Shown: one piece after another, positions 22,794 through 31,781 of the stretch
Numbering within the stretch: the stretch's first letter is position 1
Layout: every line of letters starts with the position of its first letter
Assembly: GCF_902859825.1 (NCBI RefSeq)
Contig: NZ_CADIKB010000028.1
Span: forward strand, 1-64,000
Length of the DNA stretch: 64,000 bases
Direction: 5' to 3'
Origin: Paraburkholderia phenoliruptrix
Lineage (GTDB): Bacteria; Pseudomonadota; Gammaproteobacteria; Burkholderiales; Burkholderiaceae
Made by a program: the position numbers and the translations under genes
Notes under the pieces: generated by a model
Database searches by the model: none
Told to the model about the DNA's origin: nothing
Seen by the model: the letters and a program-made list of their open reading frames with translations, nothing else

Positions 22794-24413
22794 ATGGCTA
22801 TTCGCAATGGCAAGCCGGTTCGCTTCACGCCGAAAGGCCTCTGTGATGCTTTTGACGCCACAGACGCCTTCCCAGGCGCATGCCAGCTTCTATCCAATCT
22901 CGTATTCGACCAGGGCAATCCTGAACTCGTGGTGTCGCGCCCGGGTGTAGGTGCTGCGGATACCACGTTCTCTGGTTTCACCACGCCGACCTATGTGTCG
23001 GTCTATATCGTCGTGGCCAACGTCGCCTACGGGATGGTGTCGAGCGCACGCAATCCCGGCCACGACGAGCCGTTTGCCTACAACATCGTCACCAACACGT
23101 TCATCACGATCTCTGGAGTGACCTCGGGCAATACACCGACCTCACCCGCAACAAGTGGACCGTGGACGCCACCGACGATGGCCGTCGTAAGCACGAAGAT
23201 TCTTGTGACGCACCCGGGGTTTAGCGGTACCGGATCGAACTTCTTCGGCGTGATCGACATCACGACACCTTCGTCGCCGGCGTGGTCCGCGACTAACACA
23301 GCGACGAATGCGCTCCCAGGTGTGCCGACGGCGGTCGCGAACTTCAATAACCGCGCGCACTTCGCGGTGGGGAACGTCGATTATTTCAGCGATGTGCTTG
23401 TGCCGACGACTCGGACCAACGCGACTCAGTCCGTTACGGTGGGCGACACGACGCCAATTACCGCGTTCTCTGGTCTGCCGGTGCAGACGACGTCGGCCGG
23501 CGTGATTGGCGCGCTCGTGGTTTTCAAGGCCTCTCAGATCTGGCAGGTGACGGGCGATCCGACGACCAACAATCTCGCGCTGAATTACATCACGCTCACG
23601 ACCGGATGCTCTTCTCCTCGGAGCGTCGTGCAGGGCCCGTTCGGCATCTTCTTCGCGGGGCTAGATGCGCCGTACATCCTGAATTTTCTGGGAACTCTGG
23701 TGCCGTTGTCGAGCCGGCCGGGAACCGACTTTCCCGCTGATCTTCAGGTGCCGTTCCAGAACTGCACGGAGCCGACTCGTGTAACAGCCGCTTTCGCCGG
23801 GAACATCTATCGGGTGTGCGTGCCGACGCTTATCCTCGGACAGGCGCAGACCAACGACTACTGGTACGACATTCGCCGGAAACGCTGGACCGGTCCGCAC
23901 ACGTTCAGTTACGACTGCGCCGCGCAGTTCGGCAACGCTTTCCTGCTGTCGTCCCCAGCCCAGGGCGCCGCGTTGTTCGTGAGCACGACGATTCCGACGT
24001 CGAACAGCACCTATTCCGATGCTGGAACACCCATCGTCAGCCATATGCGCTCTTCGAATTTCCCGAAGACGGGGCACATGGCAGAAGTGCAGGTGGTGGA
24101 ATCGACGATCGAGCTCGCGTCCACCGGCTCTCCCGTGAATTTCAACATCACGGCCACTAACGATCAGGGCACGACGATTCAGACGACGTTTATCCAGACG
24201 CCTTCGTCCGGATCGCAATGGGGCGCTTTCAACTGGGGCGCGGCGAACTGGTCGTCGAACGTCAGCATTCCGCACGTCTACACGATCCCATGGCCGGCCG
24301 CTCTTGTGTTCCAGAAAATGTCGATCGACGTGAGTGTGACGCCGGTCAATGAGGTGTCGATCGGGACGTTCTTTGCCCGGTATCAGGACACCGGCTATAC
24401 GAACCAGAGGTAA
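22794..24413 (+). CDS. tail tube/nozzle protein (tail tubular B-like)
   Basis: It encodes 539 residues from ATG 22794 (SD TAGGAGCGG). All-beta, blade-like segments repeat: VVANVAYGMVSSAR, MAVVSTKILVTHPGFSG, VANFNNRAHFAVGNVDYFSD, GALVVFKASQIWQVTGDP, NDYWYDIRRKRWTGPHTFSYD. This is characteristic of phage propeller tail hubs (P22 gp10 / T7 gp12 type). It directly follows the adaptor gene. It probably forms the short tail below the portal. Confidence 0.7.
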   Translation: MAIRNGKPVRFTPKGLCDAFDATDAFPGACQLLSNLVFDQGNPELVVSRPGVGAADTTFSGFTTPTYVSVYIVVANVAYGMVSSARNPGHDEPFAYNIVTNTFITISGVTSGNTPTSPATSGPWTPPTMAVVSTKILVTHPGFSGTGSNFFGVIDITTPSSPAWSATNTATNALPGVPTAVANFNNRAHFAVGNVDYFSDVLVPTTRTNATQSVTVGDTTPITAFSGLPVQTTSAGVIGALVVFKASQIWQVTGDPTTNNLALNYITLTTGCSSPRSVVQGPFGIFFAGLDAPYILNFLGTLVPLSSRPGTDFPADLQVPFQNCTEPTRVTAAFAGNIYRVCVPTLILGQAQTNDYWYDIRRKRWTGPHTFSYDCAAQFGNAFLLSSPAQGAALFVSTTIPTSNSTYSDAGTPIVSHMRSSNFPKTGHMAEVQVVESTIELASTGSPVNFNITATNDQGTTIQTTFIQTPSSGSQWGAFNWGAANWSSNVSIPHVYTIPWPAALVFQKMSIDVSVTPVNEVSIGTFFARYQDTGYTNQR

Positions 24414-24415
24414 TC

Positions 24416-24928
24416 ATGTCGATAATTGGCGCACTACCCAACAACCTCGCGAACGGCACGACTGCGGATGCTTCCCAGGTCATGGCGGATTTGAACTTCA
24501 TCGTCAACCAGGTCAATGCAAATGCGTCTCCCATCGGAACGCTGACTGCTCCGTCCGGGACCCGCATGGCGTTCCATCAGACGGCCGCGCCGGCGGGATG
24601 GACGATCGATACGACCATCACTAATCACACATGTCTGTACACGTCGTCAGGCGGCGGCATCGTCAACACCGGTTCGGGGTATTCCTCGTTTGTATCGAGC
24701 GGATGGTTCACCGATCTGCATACCTTGACAGTATCGGAACTCCCGTCCCACACGCACAACGTGCCAATTATTACCGGTAGCGGCGTTCAGTCCGGCGCCA
24801 TTGGTGGCGGGAATTTCACCGGCGGGAATGCTTCCACCGACAACGGAACCGGCGGCAACCAGGGCCATCAGCACAACATCACGACCAAATTCCAGTACAT
24901 CAGCATGTGCGTGGCGCAGAAATCATGA
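24416..24928 (+). CDS. short tail fibre / tail tip protein
   Basis: It encodes 170 residues. The N-terminal helix QVMADLNFIVNQVNANASP is a trimer-forming base. The collar-like part PSGTRMAFHQTAAPAGWTID is followed by LPSHTHNVPII and QGHQHNITTKFQYISMCVAQK, the HxH-rich ending of phage tail-collar proteins. The His pairs may bind metal, as in T4 gp12-like tips. It lies after the nozzle gene and 4 bases over the next gene. Confidence 0.78.
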   Translation: MSIIGALPNNLANGTTADASQVMADLNFIVNQVNANASPIGTLTAPSGTRMAFHQTAAPAGWTIDTTITNHTCLYTSSGGGIVNTGSGYSSFVSSGWFTDLHTLTVSELPSHTHNVPIITGSGVQSGAIGGGNFTGGNASTDNGTGGNQGHQHNITTKFQYISMCVAQKS

Positions 24929-25230
24929 CCAAAAAGTGTCCTCTCCTGAAGAAAGCCTGCATTGAGTCCGACTGCGCGTTCTGGACGCACATGCTCGGCA
25001 TGCATCCACAGACGGGGGCTCCGGTGGATCAATGGGGCTGTGCGGTCACGTGGCTGCCGCTATTGCTGGTCGAAAACTCGCGCCACGCGCGCGGCGTGCA
25101 GGCGGCGGTGGAATCCGCACGGAACGAGATCACGGCGCGGCAGGATGTCTTGAACTGCGCGGTGAGAGTAGCGCGCCAGTCGGCTAACCAGGTGGAAGGT
25201 GGGCAGCATGAACAGTTACGCGATCGTTGA
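24925..25230 (+). CDS. conserved cysteine-rich phage protein
   Basis: It encodes 101 residues from ATG 24925 (ATGA overlap). CPLLKKACIESDCAFW has Cys at 5, 12 and 17; a fourth is in WGCAVTWLPLLLVEN. This spacing suggests a metal or Fe-S site. A helical C-terminus follows (VQAAVESARNEITARQDVL). I have seen this type repeatedly near tail genes of proteobacterial phages, without known function. Confidence 0.65.
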   Translation: MTKKCPLLKKACIESDCAFWTHMLGMHPQTGAPVDQWGCAVTWLPLLLVENSRHARGVQAAVESARNEITARQDVLNCAVRVARQSANQVEGGQHEQLRDR

Positions 25231-25399
25231 AAACGGTGTCGTCTCCAACGTGATCCTTTGGGACGGACAGACAGAATGGACGCCGCCGCCCGGATCAACC
25301 GTGATGAAGCTCGCCGACGGGATTGAATGCGGTCCGGGCTATACCTTCGACGGAACCAACTTTATTGCGCCGCCGGCGCCTCCGCCTCAGATTTTCTGA
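25208..25399 (+). CDS. small tail-associated protein
   Basis: It encodes 63 residues from ATG 25208, overlapping the previous gene by 23 bases, with SD AAGGTGGG. The pattern SYAIVENGVVSNVILWDG, then VMKLADGIECGPGYTFDGTNFI, is typical of small domains found in phage tail-fibre assembly or fibre proteins. It ends in a Pro stretch (APPAPPPQIF). It may be a fibre tip or adaptor. Low information. Confidence 0.55.
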   Translation: MNSYAIVENGVVSNVILWDGQTEWTPPPGSTVMKLADGIECGPGYTFDGTNFIAPPAPPPQIF

Positions 25400-25423
25400 A
25401 GCCTTTTGTTACGGGGGAAAAAA

Positions 25424-25615
25424 ATGGACGATAAGCGCACTTTGAGCGAGGCCGACGTCAGAGCGATCGCCGAGCAGATCGAAAGAGGCATCACCCAGCG
25501 GTTTCAACTGAATGTCGGCCGCGGCGTCCTCGGATTCGCGTGGAAGGTGGTTCTCTATGCGCTGATCTGCCTCGCCGCTTACGGCGCCGGAGGTGGCTTC
25601 AAGAAGTTTCTCTAG
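25424..25615 (+). CDS. single-span membrane protein, lysis region
   Basis: It encodes 63 residues from ATG 25424 after GGGGGAAA. A soluble N-terminal half (LSEADVRAIAEQIERGITQRFQ) is followed by one transmembrane segment (WKVVLYALICLAAYGAG) and a short GGFKKFL tail. It sits just before the endolysin and holin genes, so a lysis accessory or holin modulator is possible. No spanin pair was found nearby. Confidence 0.6.
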   Translation: MDDKRTLSEADVRAIAEQIERGITQRFQLNVGRGVLGFAWKVVLYALICLAAYGAGGGFKKFL

Positions 25616-25624
25616 GAGAAGGTG

Positions 25625-25837
25625 ATGAGCATCTGGTCAGCAATCGAAAGCGAATTCAACTCGATCATCGCGGATGCGCGCTCGGTTCCCGAGAAGCTAG
25701 CCGCGCTCGTTGACCTGCATGGCAAGGCTCAAGGTCTCGCCGGAATCGAAACGGCCGTGACCACGATCATCGAGGACACGACCAAGGCGACCGAGGAAAA
25801 GGTCACTGCGATCATGCAGGCGGTGGGCAAGCTGTGA
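25625..25837 (+). CDS. small helical phage protein, lysis region
   Basis: It encodes 70 residues with SD AGGAGAAGG. It is all-helical and acidic (IESEFNSIIADARSVPEKLAAL; TTIIEDTTKATEEKVTAIMQ). Its stop overlaps the GTG of the endolysin. No membrane segment. The role is unknown; coupling suggests expression with the lysis genes. Confidence 0.6.
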   Translation: MSIWSAIESEFNSIIADARSVPEKLAALVDLHGKAQGLAGIETAVTTIIEDTTKATEEKVTAIMQAVGKL

Positions 25838-26316
25838 GTTCGTTCGATGACGCCTTCGTGTCCCTCATGGGTAACGAAGGCGGCTACTCGAATAACCCGG
25901 CCGATCCGGGCGGTGAAACCATGTGGGGCATCACCGCCCGAGTGGCGCGCGCGAACGGCTATATGGGCGACATGCGCCTGTTGCCTCAGTCCGTGGCGAA
26001 GCAGATCGCGAAGATGGTCTATTGGGACCCGTATTACTGCGACCAGTTCGACCCGCGCGTGGCTTTTCAGGTGTTCGATGCGGCATACAACGGCGGCAAG
26101 CCTGCTACGTGGCTCCAGACCGCCGCCGGCGTCGAGGTGGACGGACATATCGGGCCGGTCACCATCGCAGCGGTGAACAGGTCGGACGCGCGCCAGATCG
26201 TGATGCGCTTTCTCGCCTACCGCCTGAAGTATCTCGGCGATCTGCCCACGTGGCCGTCATTTGGCCACGGATGGGCGAATCGTATTGCAGGAAACCTGAT
26301 TAAAGGAGCCGCATGA
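25834..26316 (+). CDS. endolysin, glycoside hydrolase 108 family
   Basis: It encodes 160 residues from GTG 25834. The signature NEGGYSNNPADPGGETMWGIT gives the catalytic Glu in the first EGGY. A second half VDGHIGPVTIAAVN follows, typical of the peptidoglycan-binding C-terminal part of GH108 (ZliS-type) lysins. It has no signal peptide, so it needs the holin to reach the cell wall. The holin gene overlaps its 3' end by 4 bases. It cleaves peptidoglycan glycan strands at lysis. Confidence 0.92.
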   Translation: MSSFDDAFVSLMGNEGGYSNNPADPGGETMWGITARVARANGYMGDMRLLPQSVAKQIAKMVYWDPYYCDQFDPRVAFQVFDAAYNGGKPATWLQTAAGVEVDGHIGPVTIAAVNRSDARQIVMRFLAYRLKYLGDLPTWPSFGHGWANRIAGNLIKGAA

Positions 26317-26717
26317 TGGCCCTCGATCCGATTACCGCAGTGTCCAACGTGGTGGGCGGCATCATTGACCGCCTGTGGCCAGATCCTGCCCAGGCAGCCG
26401 CAGCCAAACTGCAACTCCTGCAGCTTCAGCAGACGGGAGAGCTCGCGCAGATCACCGGCCAGATGCAGATCAATCAGGTCGAGGCGCAAAGCACCGACCC
26501 GCTTCAGCACTGGCGCGGTGGGCTAGGCTGGGTATGCGTTGCCGGCTATTTCTGGAACTACGTGCTGGAGCCGGTGCTCGGCGCAGCTGCCGTTTTCATG
26601 AATCACCCGGTTGTCCTTTCGAAGATGGACATGAGTGAGCTTTCCACGCTCACGCTCGGCATGCTAGGCCTGGGCGGCCTGCATGTGGCCGAAAGAATCA
26701 AGGGCGCCACGAAATGA
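26313..26717 (+). CDS. holin of the 3-TM type
   Basis: It encodes 134 residues; dual starts at ATG 26313 and 26316 recall the two-start arrangement of many holins. The N-terminal amphipathic helix with AKLQLLQLQQTGELAQI is followed by HWRGGLGWVCVAGYFWNYVLEP and LSTLTLGMLGLGGLHVAERI, matching the GTA-type 3-TM holin family. It forms inner-membrane lesions that release the adjacent endolysin. Confidence 0.83.
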   Translation: MMALDPITAVSNVVGGIIDRLWPDPAQAAAAKLQLLQLQQTGELAQITGQMQINQVEAQSTDPLQHWRGGLGWVCVAGYFWNYVLEPVLGAAAVFMNHPVVLSKMDMSELSTLTLGMLGLGGLHVAERIKGATK

Positions 26718-27313
26718 AAAACTTCCTCAAGATTGCACAGGGCGTTGATGTGTTGCCGCTGGCTCTCGAACTGCATCAGCATCCGGAGCTGTGGAATGTC
26801 GATGCCGAAAGGCTCGGTCCTAATGGTCCGCACCATGAAAGCGACGACATATGGATCCGGTACAACGACAAGACCGAATACCTGAAGTCGGGCGACTGGT
26901 CGCATTTCAACGATGAGCACGACGCGATCTGGTATCCCGCGTTCTACGCGCTGCCATCGGTGCGCAAGCTCGTGTTCGATCTGGCGCGCCGAGTCGAAGC
27001 CGAACGCATCGGTGGGATATTCATCTGGCGGGTTCAGCCTGGAAAGAAGATTTATCCGCACAAGGACTTCGGCTGGCACGTCAACTACTACGACAAGTTC
27101 AACATCTGCATCCAGAGCGCACCGGGTGCGGCCTTTGTGTACGAAGGCGAAGCGATCGAAGACAGGCCGGGCGACGTCCACCGGTTCATCAATACGGTAG
27201 ATCACTCGGTCGTCAACACGAGCGCCGAGGATTACATCGTGATGTGCGTGTGCCTGAAGGTGCATGACTACCGGAAACGGTATGTGCGCCAGTCGAAGAA
27301 GGCGGCGGCATGA
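26714..27313 (+). CDS. 2-oxoglutarate/Fe(II) oxygenase-like protein (Asp/Asn hydroxylase type)
   Basis: It encodes 199 residues. The iron motif HKD (H116, D118) lies in KKIYPHKDFGWHVNYYD, and a distal His is in GDVHRFINTVDHSVVN (H164 or H156), within a cupin-like double-stranded beta helix. This matches aspartyl/asparaginyl beta-hydroxylase-like dioxygenases. The gene is overlapped by its cupin neighbour and sits after the holin. The substrate is unknown: a virion protein, host protein or metabolite. A usual distal Arg for 2OG is not evident, so cofactor use is inferred. Confidence 0.75.
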   Translation: MKNFLKIAQGVDVLPLALELHQHPELWNVDAERLGPNGPHHESDDIWIRYNDKTEYLKSGDWSHFNDEHDAIWYPAFYALPSVRKLVFDLARRVEAERIGGIFIWRVQPGKKIYPHKDFGWHVNYYDKFNICIQSAPGAAFVYEGEAIEDRPGDVHRFINTVDHSVVNTSAEDYIVMCVCLKVHDYRKRYVRQSKKAAA

Positions 27314-27681
27314 GCACGCTTTTCGGCGCCACGTCCGCGCTCGTTATCCGCGATCAGGAAGAGGTCGATGCCGCGCTCGGCGTCGTTCATTACTTTCCGA
27401 CCGAAGGTAACCCGGTGTACATGCGCCGCATGCGCGCCGAAGCGGGACAGGTCATTGGTTCACACCGCCATCGCTACGAGCATTACAGCGTGCTGTGCTC
27501 GGGGAAGGTCCGCGCCGAGTTCGACGGCGAAGTGGAAGAGTGCGAAGGACCGGCAGTGATGGTGGTTCCGGCCGGCGTCGAACACCGCATTACTGCCCTG
27601 ACCGACATCGTTTGGATATGCGTTCACGGTACGTCGGAAATGGACCGGGAAAGCGTTGATGAAGTGCTGATAGGAGAGTGA
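27310..27681 (+). CDS. cupin-domain protein
   Basis: It encodes 123 residues. Cupin motif 1 is GSHRHRYEHYSVLCSGKVRAE (H52, H54, H58 region with E57). Motif 2 is VMVVPAGVEHRITAL (H92). The metal ligands look complete. It is coupled to the oxygenase gene by a 4-base overlap, so the two may act on one substrate. Sensor, isomerase or dioxygenase are all possible. An unusual cargo for a late lysis/virion operon. Confidence 0.8.
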   Translation: MSTLFGATSALVIRDQEEVDAALGVVHYFPTEGNPVYMRRMRAEAGQVIGSHRHRYEHYSVLCSGKVRAEFDGEVEECEGPAVMVVPAGVEHRITALTDIVWICVHGTSEMDRESVDEVLIGE

Positions 27682-27682
27682 T

Positions 27683-28726
27683 ATGCCCGCCGCCTGGATT
27701 GGAGCCGGCGCCGCAGTCCTGGGAGCGGTCGGTTCGATGTCGAACAGCCCCTCCACTTCCGGAGGCGGCCCGAGCTATTACATTCCGACTGGTCTTTCAG
27801 ATGCCGATACTACGTGGCAAAACATTCTGACGGGCGAGCGTAACAATGCTGGGTCAGTCTATAACGGCGATCTGTTGCCTTATTACCAGAACTCGCTAAA
27901 TCTCGGATCCAATGCCTGGAATACGTACGGTCCCGCATACCAGAACGCAGCGAACACCGCCGGTACCACGTACAGCACGATCGCTGGCGACATGTCGACG
28001 CAGGCGCTGCAGAATTGGGGTACCCAGAAAGATCTACTCGGCGCTGGTCAGCAGGTATTCAATCTTGGGCTCGACCCACAAAGCGCGCTATATGGCCGCA
28101 CTGTCCAGCAATTGCAGGACCAGACAGGCGCAACCAATTCTATGTACGGGCTAGGGTCGTCGGCTGCCGGTGCTGGGGCAGCCAACCAGGTTCTGTCGAA
28201 CTTCAATATCGACTGGCAGAACAATCAGCTCTCTCGCGCCCTGCAGGGTCTTCAGGGGTACGCGGGAGCTGCCAACACAGCTGGAAGTTACGGTCAGCTT
28301 GCTGATAGTCAGGCCGCGCTGATCCCGCAGTATCAACTGGCCAGCGGGCAGATTCCATATTCGACTGCTCAGGGCATCGCTGCGGTGCCCGGGCAACTTG
28401 CCGGTCAATACGCTTCGGGCATTGAGCAGGGACCGCTGGCGGCCGGCTCCAGCATCATGAGCCAGATCATTCCGTACATGAATTACGGCCAGGGTGCGCA
28501 GGCTGTGCCGTTCCAGGCGCAGGCGCAAAGTGCAGGCGCGCTCGGCAGCATGATTACCCAGGGAGTCAATGGCATCGGCAACGCCGTTCAGAACAATGGC
28601 GGTTTCAGCAACCTGTTCAGCAACGGCACGACCGGATCGTTCGGGGGCGGCGATTTCAGTGGAGCGTTTTCATCGAGCCCGTACTATCAGGGTGGCGGGA
28701 ATAGCTACGGCTTCACGCTGCAGTGA
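27683..28726 (+). CDS. internal virion / ejection protein candidate
   Basis: It encodes 347 residues. The N-terminal hydrophobic glycine helix (AAWIGAGAAVLGAVGSM) is followed by Gln/Ala/Gly/Asn-rich helices (YYQNSLNLGSNAWNTYG; GLGSSAAGAGAANQVLSNF). Low-complexity, membrane-interacting ejection proteins of podoviruses look like this. It is the first of three such genes placed after lysis. No enzymatic motif. Confidence 0.65.
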   Translation: MPAAWIGAGAAVLGAVGSMSNSPSTSGGGPSYYIPTGLSDADTTWQNILTGERNNAGSVYNGDLLPYYQNSLNLGSNAWNTYGPAYQNAANTAGTTYSTIAGDMSTQALQNWGTQKDLLGAGQQVFNLGLDPQSALYGRTVQQLQDQTGATNSMYGLGSSAAGAGAANQVLSNFNIDWQNNQLSRALQGLQGYAGAANTAGSYGQLADSQAALIPQYQLASGQIPYSTAQGIAAVPGQLAGQYASGIEQGPLAAGSSIMSQIIPYMNYGQGAQAVPFQAQAQSAGALGSMITQGVNGIGNAVQNNGGFSNLFSNGTTGSFGGGDFSGAFSSSPYYQGGGNSYGFTLQ

Positions 28727-28734
28727 GGTGAACC

Positions 28735-30240
28735 ATGGCAGGGATTTTAGGACTTCCGTACTACCTCCAGTATCAGGAGCAGGCCCAACAGCAGGCTCTG
28801 CAGCGTCAGTACGCGCAGATGCAGATGCAGCAGTTCCAGCAACAGCAGCAGGACCGTCAGCGTCAGCAGGCCGCGCTCGCTGCCGCGGGAAATGCGTTGC
28901 CTCAATTGCTCGCGGGTCAACAGCAACCTCCGCAGCAGATCTCTCCTCCGCCGCAACCTCCGGCACCTGGGCAGCCGTCCGTTTCCGCGCAACCTGCTCC
29001 GCAAGGTGGCGGTATGCCGTTGCCTGCGGGACCTGTTCCTGGTCAGATTCCTCCTATTCCTCAGGGTGGTGCGAAGGGCGCAATTCCGCCCCCTGGGTTG
29101 CCGCCGTTCAAGCCGATGCCAACGTCTGCTTCTCCCGCACAGGCAGAGCCTGCTGCTATTCCCGCACCGCCTTCGCCGCAACCGCAGCAGCCGTCTGGTC
29201 CGTTGACGCTGGAGGGGGCGGTGAAGGTCCTGAAGGATCAGGGTCTGAGCGGCGCCGATCTGATGATGGGCTTGCAGCAGCTCACGCCGATTCTCGATTC
29301 TCAGGCGAAAGCACAGGCCGCACAGATCCAGATGAGATTCGAGCAGGAAATGAAGTTGCAGGCCGTGCGCGACCGGCACGATTCACTGGAGGAACGACGC
29401 CGTGAAGCTGACCAGAGATCAGAAGATCGTGCGCTCGATCGTGCGGACCGCGCGCAGGCGCGCGCTGAGTCGAATGCTCTGCGTGCTGAATCAATTGCGC
29501 TGCGCAAACAGACCATCGCGCTAGCCAATGGCGACGACGCCAGGTTCTCCCCGGACGACCTGAAGTTTCTGGCTGAGCAGGCGCGTGCCGGCGACACGTC
29601 GGTGTATCAGAACCTCGGCCGCGGCGCGCAGGGCGCGAAGAACATCATTGCTCTTCGCCGCGAGGTGATGCGTCAGGAGCGCGAGGCGGGCGGTACCGGC
29701 GCGGACGTCGCAGCCGCTAACGCAGGATTCCAGGGCGAGAAGGCAGCGGCGCGCACTGGCGCCACGCGTGCGGCAAACATCGGTATGGCCGTGGCCGAAG
29801 CGCAGAAGACATTCCCGCTCGTGCGGGAGGCGTCGGCCGCGCTGCCCCGCACGCAGTTCGTTCCTGCAAACCGCGCGATGCAGGCCGCCCAAACGAACAC
29901 AGGCGACCCGCGCGTCGTCGCGCTCGGCACGGCGCTGAACACGTCGGTGAATGCCTATGCGCGCGCGATCAGCCCGACCGGCGTGCCGACGGTGTCGGAC
30001 AAGGAGCACGCGCGTGAACTGCTATCCACCGCGAGCACGCCCGAGCAACTCGACGCAGTGCTCACGATGATGGAGAAGGAAATGGCCGCCGCGCGGCAGG
30101 CGCCGACCGAAGTCCAGGCGCAGCAGAAAGCGCGAATCTCTGGCCGCGGTGAAGGGGCGCCGGCTGTCGGCACGGTCGAAGGAGGCTACCGGTTCAAGGG
30201 CGGCGATCCGTCCAAGCAAAGCAACTGGGAGAAGATGTGA
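28735..30240 (+). CDS. internal virion / ejection protein candidate, Gln-Pro-rich
   Basis: It encodes 501 residues. A start of Gln repeats (QEQAQQQALQRQYAQMQMQQ) is followed by a Pro/Gln linker (about 65-155). A long Arg/Glu-rich coiled coil follows (SLEERRREADQRSEDRALDR to about residue 260), then a mixed helical C-terminus. It is probably ejected with DNA to span the envelope, by analogy with podovirus ejection proteins. Overlaps the next start (TGATG). Confidence 0.65.
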   Translation: MAGILGLPYYLQYQEQAQQQALQRQYAQMQMQQFQQQQQDRQRQQAALAAAGNALPQLLAGQQQPPQQISPPPQPPAPGQPSVSAQPAPQGGGMPLPAGPVPGQIPPIPQGGAKGAIPPPGLPPFKPMPTSASPAQAEPAAIPAPPSPQPQQPSGPLTLEGAVKVLKDQGLSGADLMMGLQQLTPILDSQAKAQAAQIQMRFEQEMKLQAVRDRHDSLEERRREADQRSEDRALDRADRAQARAESNALRAESIALRKQTIALANGDDARFSPDDLKFLAEQARAGDTSVYQNLGRGAQGAKNIIALRREVMRQEREAGGTGADVAAANAGFQGEKAAARTGATRAANIGMAVAEAQKTFPLVREASAALPRTQFVPANRAMQAAQTNTGDPRVVALGTALNTSVNAYARAISPTGVPTVSDKEHARELLSTASTPEQLDAVLTMMEKEMAAARQAPTEVQAQQKARISGRGEGAPAVGTVEGGYRFKGGDPSKQSNWEKM

Positions 30241-31781
30241 TGGGTCCGTGGGAGAAATACGCGCAGGACACCGCCGCGTCCACTACGGGACCTTGGGACA
30301 AGTACGGCGCCGCGCCTACTGTGAAGCCTGCGACCGGGCTCGAGAAACTGCCGCCTGACACGCCTGCACCGAAAGCGCCGGAGCATGCCGACAGCATTGC
30401 TAACAAACTGCTCGGGATCGGTGAGGCAGGGCTATCTGTCGCGTCGTCCATTCCCGCCGGCATTGCGGGTCAGGTGTATGGAATCGGCAAGACTCTCACC
30501 AGCGGAAAATACGGTACACAGGCAGGCATTCAGGAAGGCGAGAAGGCTGGTGTTGATCTGGCTAACCGGATGACCTACCAGCCGCGTACGCAGACCGGCC
30601 GCGACCTCGTAGAGGGTGCAGGACGGGCAATGGACGCGAGCCGCTTGCAGGGTCTACCTGTTGAGGGGCCGATGCTTGCGCGCATCCCCGAGGTGCCGCG
30701 TGGTGTACTGGCCGCTGGCGAAGGTACCGCGGGCGCCGCACGTGGCGTCGGACAGGTTGCGGGTAGAGCTGCGCAGGGCGTTGGACGAGCTGCCGTCAAT
30801 CAGTTACCCGACGTCGATCCCCAGACTTTGCAGCTCGCTCGACAGGCGCACAGCATGGGCTTCCGTCTCACCCCCGATATGGTCTACGGGAACAAGTACG
30901 CGCGCGGCGCTGGCGAACTGGCGCAGGACAACCCATTTGTCGGAAAAACCGTGCGCGAGCACAACCAGCAGGTATTCAATTCCCATCTTGTCAACGCGAT
31001 CGGTGGCGAAGGCGACAAACTCACGCGAAAGACGTTTGCCGAAGCAATGGACAGATCCGGCAATACCATTGGATCCATAGCTGAAAAGTACCCGCTCCCG
31101 ATCGATCAGTCGTTTGTTGCGAAACTTCGTGAGAACGGTGCTAACCAGTTGCCGGAAGTGCGTGGCGTGATTGAAAAGTACGCAGACCAGATCGACCGCG
31201 CGGCGGGGAAGCCGGAAAAGCTCCTGGGAGGTGGACGAACTGCAGCGCCTCGTGAGCTTCCTGGACCAGTGTTCCGCCGCATCAATACGGCGCTCTCCAA
31301 GCAGATTAGAGGAACGACGAACGGGGATTTGCGTACCGCACTGCTTGGTCTGCAGGATGATCTTCTGGAAGAGCGCTCGAAGTATATGAGCCAGTCGGAC
31401 CTCGATGCATATAACGAGGCCCGCAGGCAGTATGCCATCGGCAGCGCTCTCGAACCGCTTGTCGCAAAGTCCGCGACTGGAAACGTCTCGCCAGCCGCGT
31501 TACTGGGCGTCGTGACGAAAAACGCAGCCGGCAAGTCGGCGATGGCCCGCGGCACAGCCGGCCAGATGGGCGTGTTGGCGGACATCAGTCAGCGCTTCCT
31601 GAAAGAGCAGCCGTCCAGCGGGACCGCAGAGCGCTCGCTGATGCAGAACCTGCTGACCCACCCGATCGGAGCGCTTGCCGCCGGCGGCACTGCGGCGCTG
31701 ACTGCGCCGGTGGCCGCTGCATACAACCGGTACAGCCCGAGCGTCACGAATATGCTTATCGAAAGGCCACCTGCACCGTGA
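30240..31781 (+). CDS. internal virion / DNA ejection protein candidate
   Basis: It encodes 513 residues from ATG 30240. Two near-identical WEKY/WDKY repeats open the protein. A Gly/Ala hydrophobic region (GEAGLSVASSIPAGIAGQVYG) precedes helical DNA-ejection-like segments (LARQAHSMGFRLTPDMVYGN; KTVREHNQQVFNSHLVNAIG). The C-terminal hydrophobic stretch (IGALAAGGTAALTAPVAAAY) resembles a membrane-inserting end. It resembles phage large injection proteins in layout. Confidence 0.65.
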   Translation: MGPWEKYAQDTAASTTGPWDKYGAAPTVKPATGLEKLPPDTPAPKAPEHADSIANKLLGIGEAGLSVASSIPAGIAGQVYGIGKTLTSGKYGTQAGIQEGEKAGVDLANRMTYQPRTQTGRDLVEGAGRAMDASRLQGLPVEGPMLARIPEVPRGVLAAGEGTAGAARGVGQVAGRAAQGVGRAAVNQLPDVDPQTLQLARQAHSMGFRLTPDMVYGNKYARGAGELAQDNPFVGKTVREHNQQVFNSHLVNAIGGEGDKLTRKTFAEAMDRSGNTIGSIAEKYPLPIDQSFVAKLRENGANQLPEVRGVIEKYADQIDRAAGKPEKLLGGGRTAAPRELPGPVFRRINTALSKQIRGTTNGDLRTALLGLQDDLLEERSKYMSQSDLDAYNEARRQYAIGSALEPLVAKSATGNVSPAALLGVVTKNAAGKSAMARGTAGQMGVLADISQRFLKEQPSSGTAERSLMQNLLTHPIGALAAGGTAALTAPVAAAYNRYSPSVTNMLIERPPAP

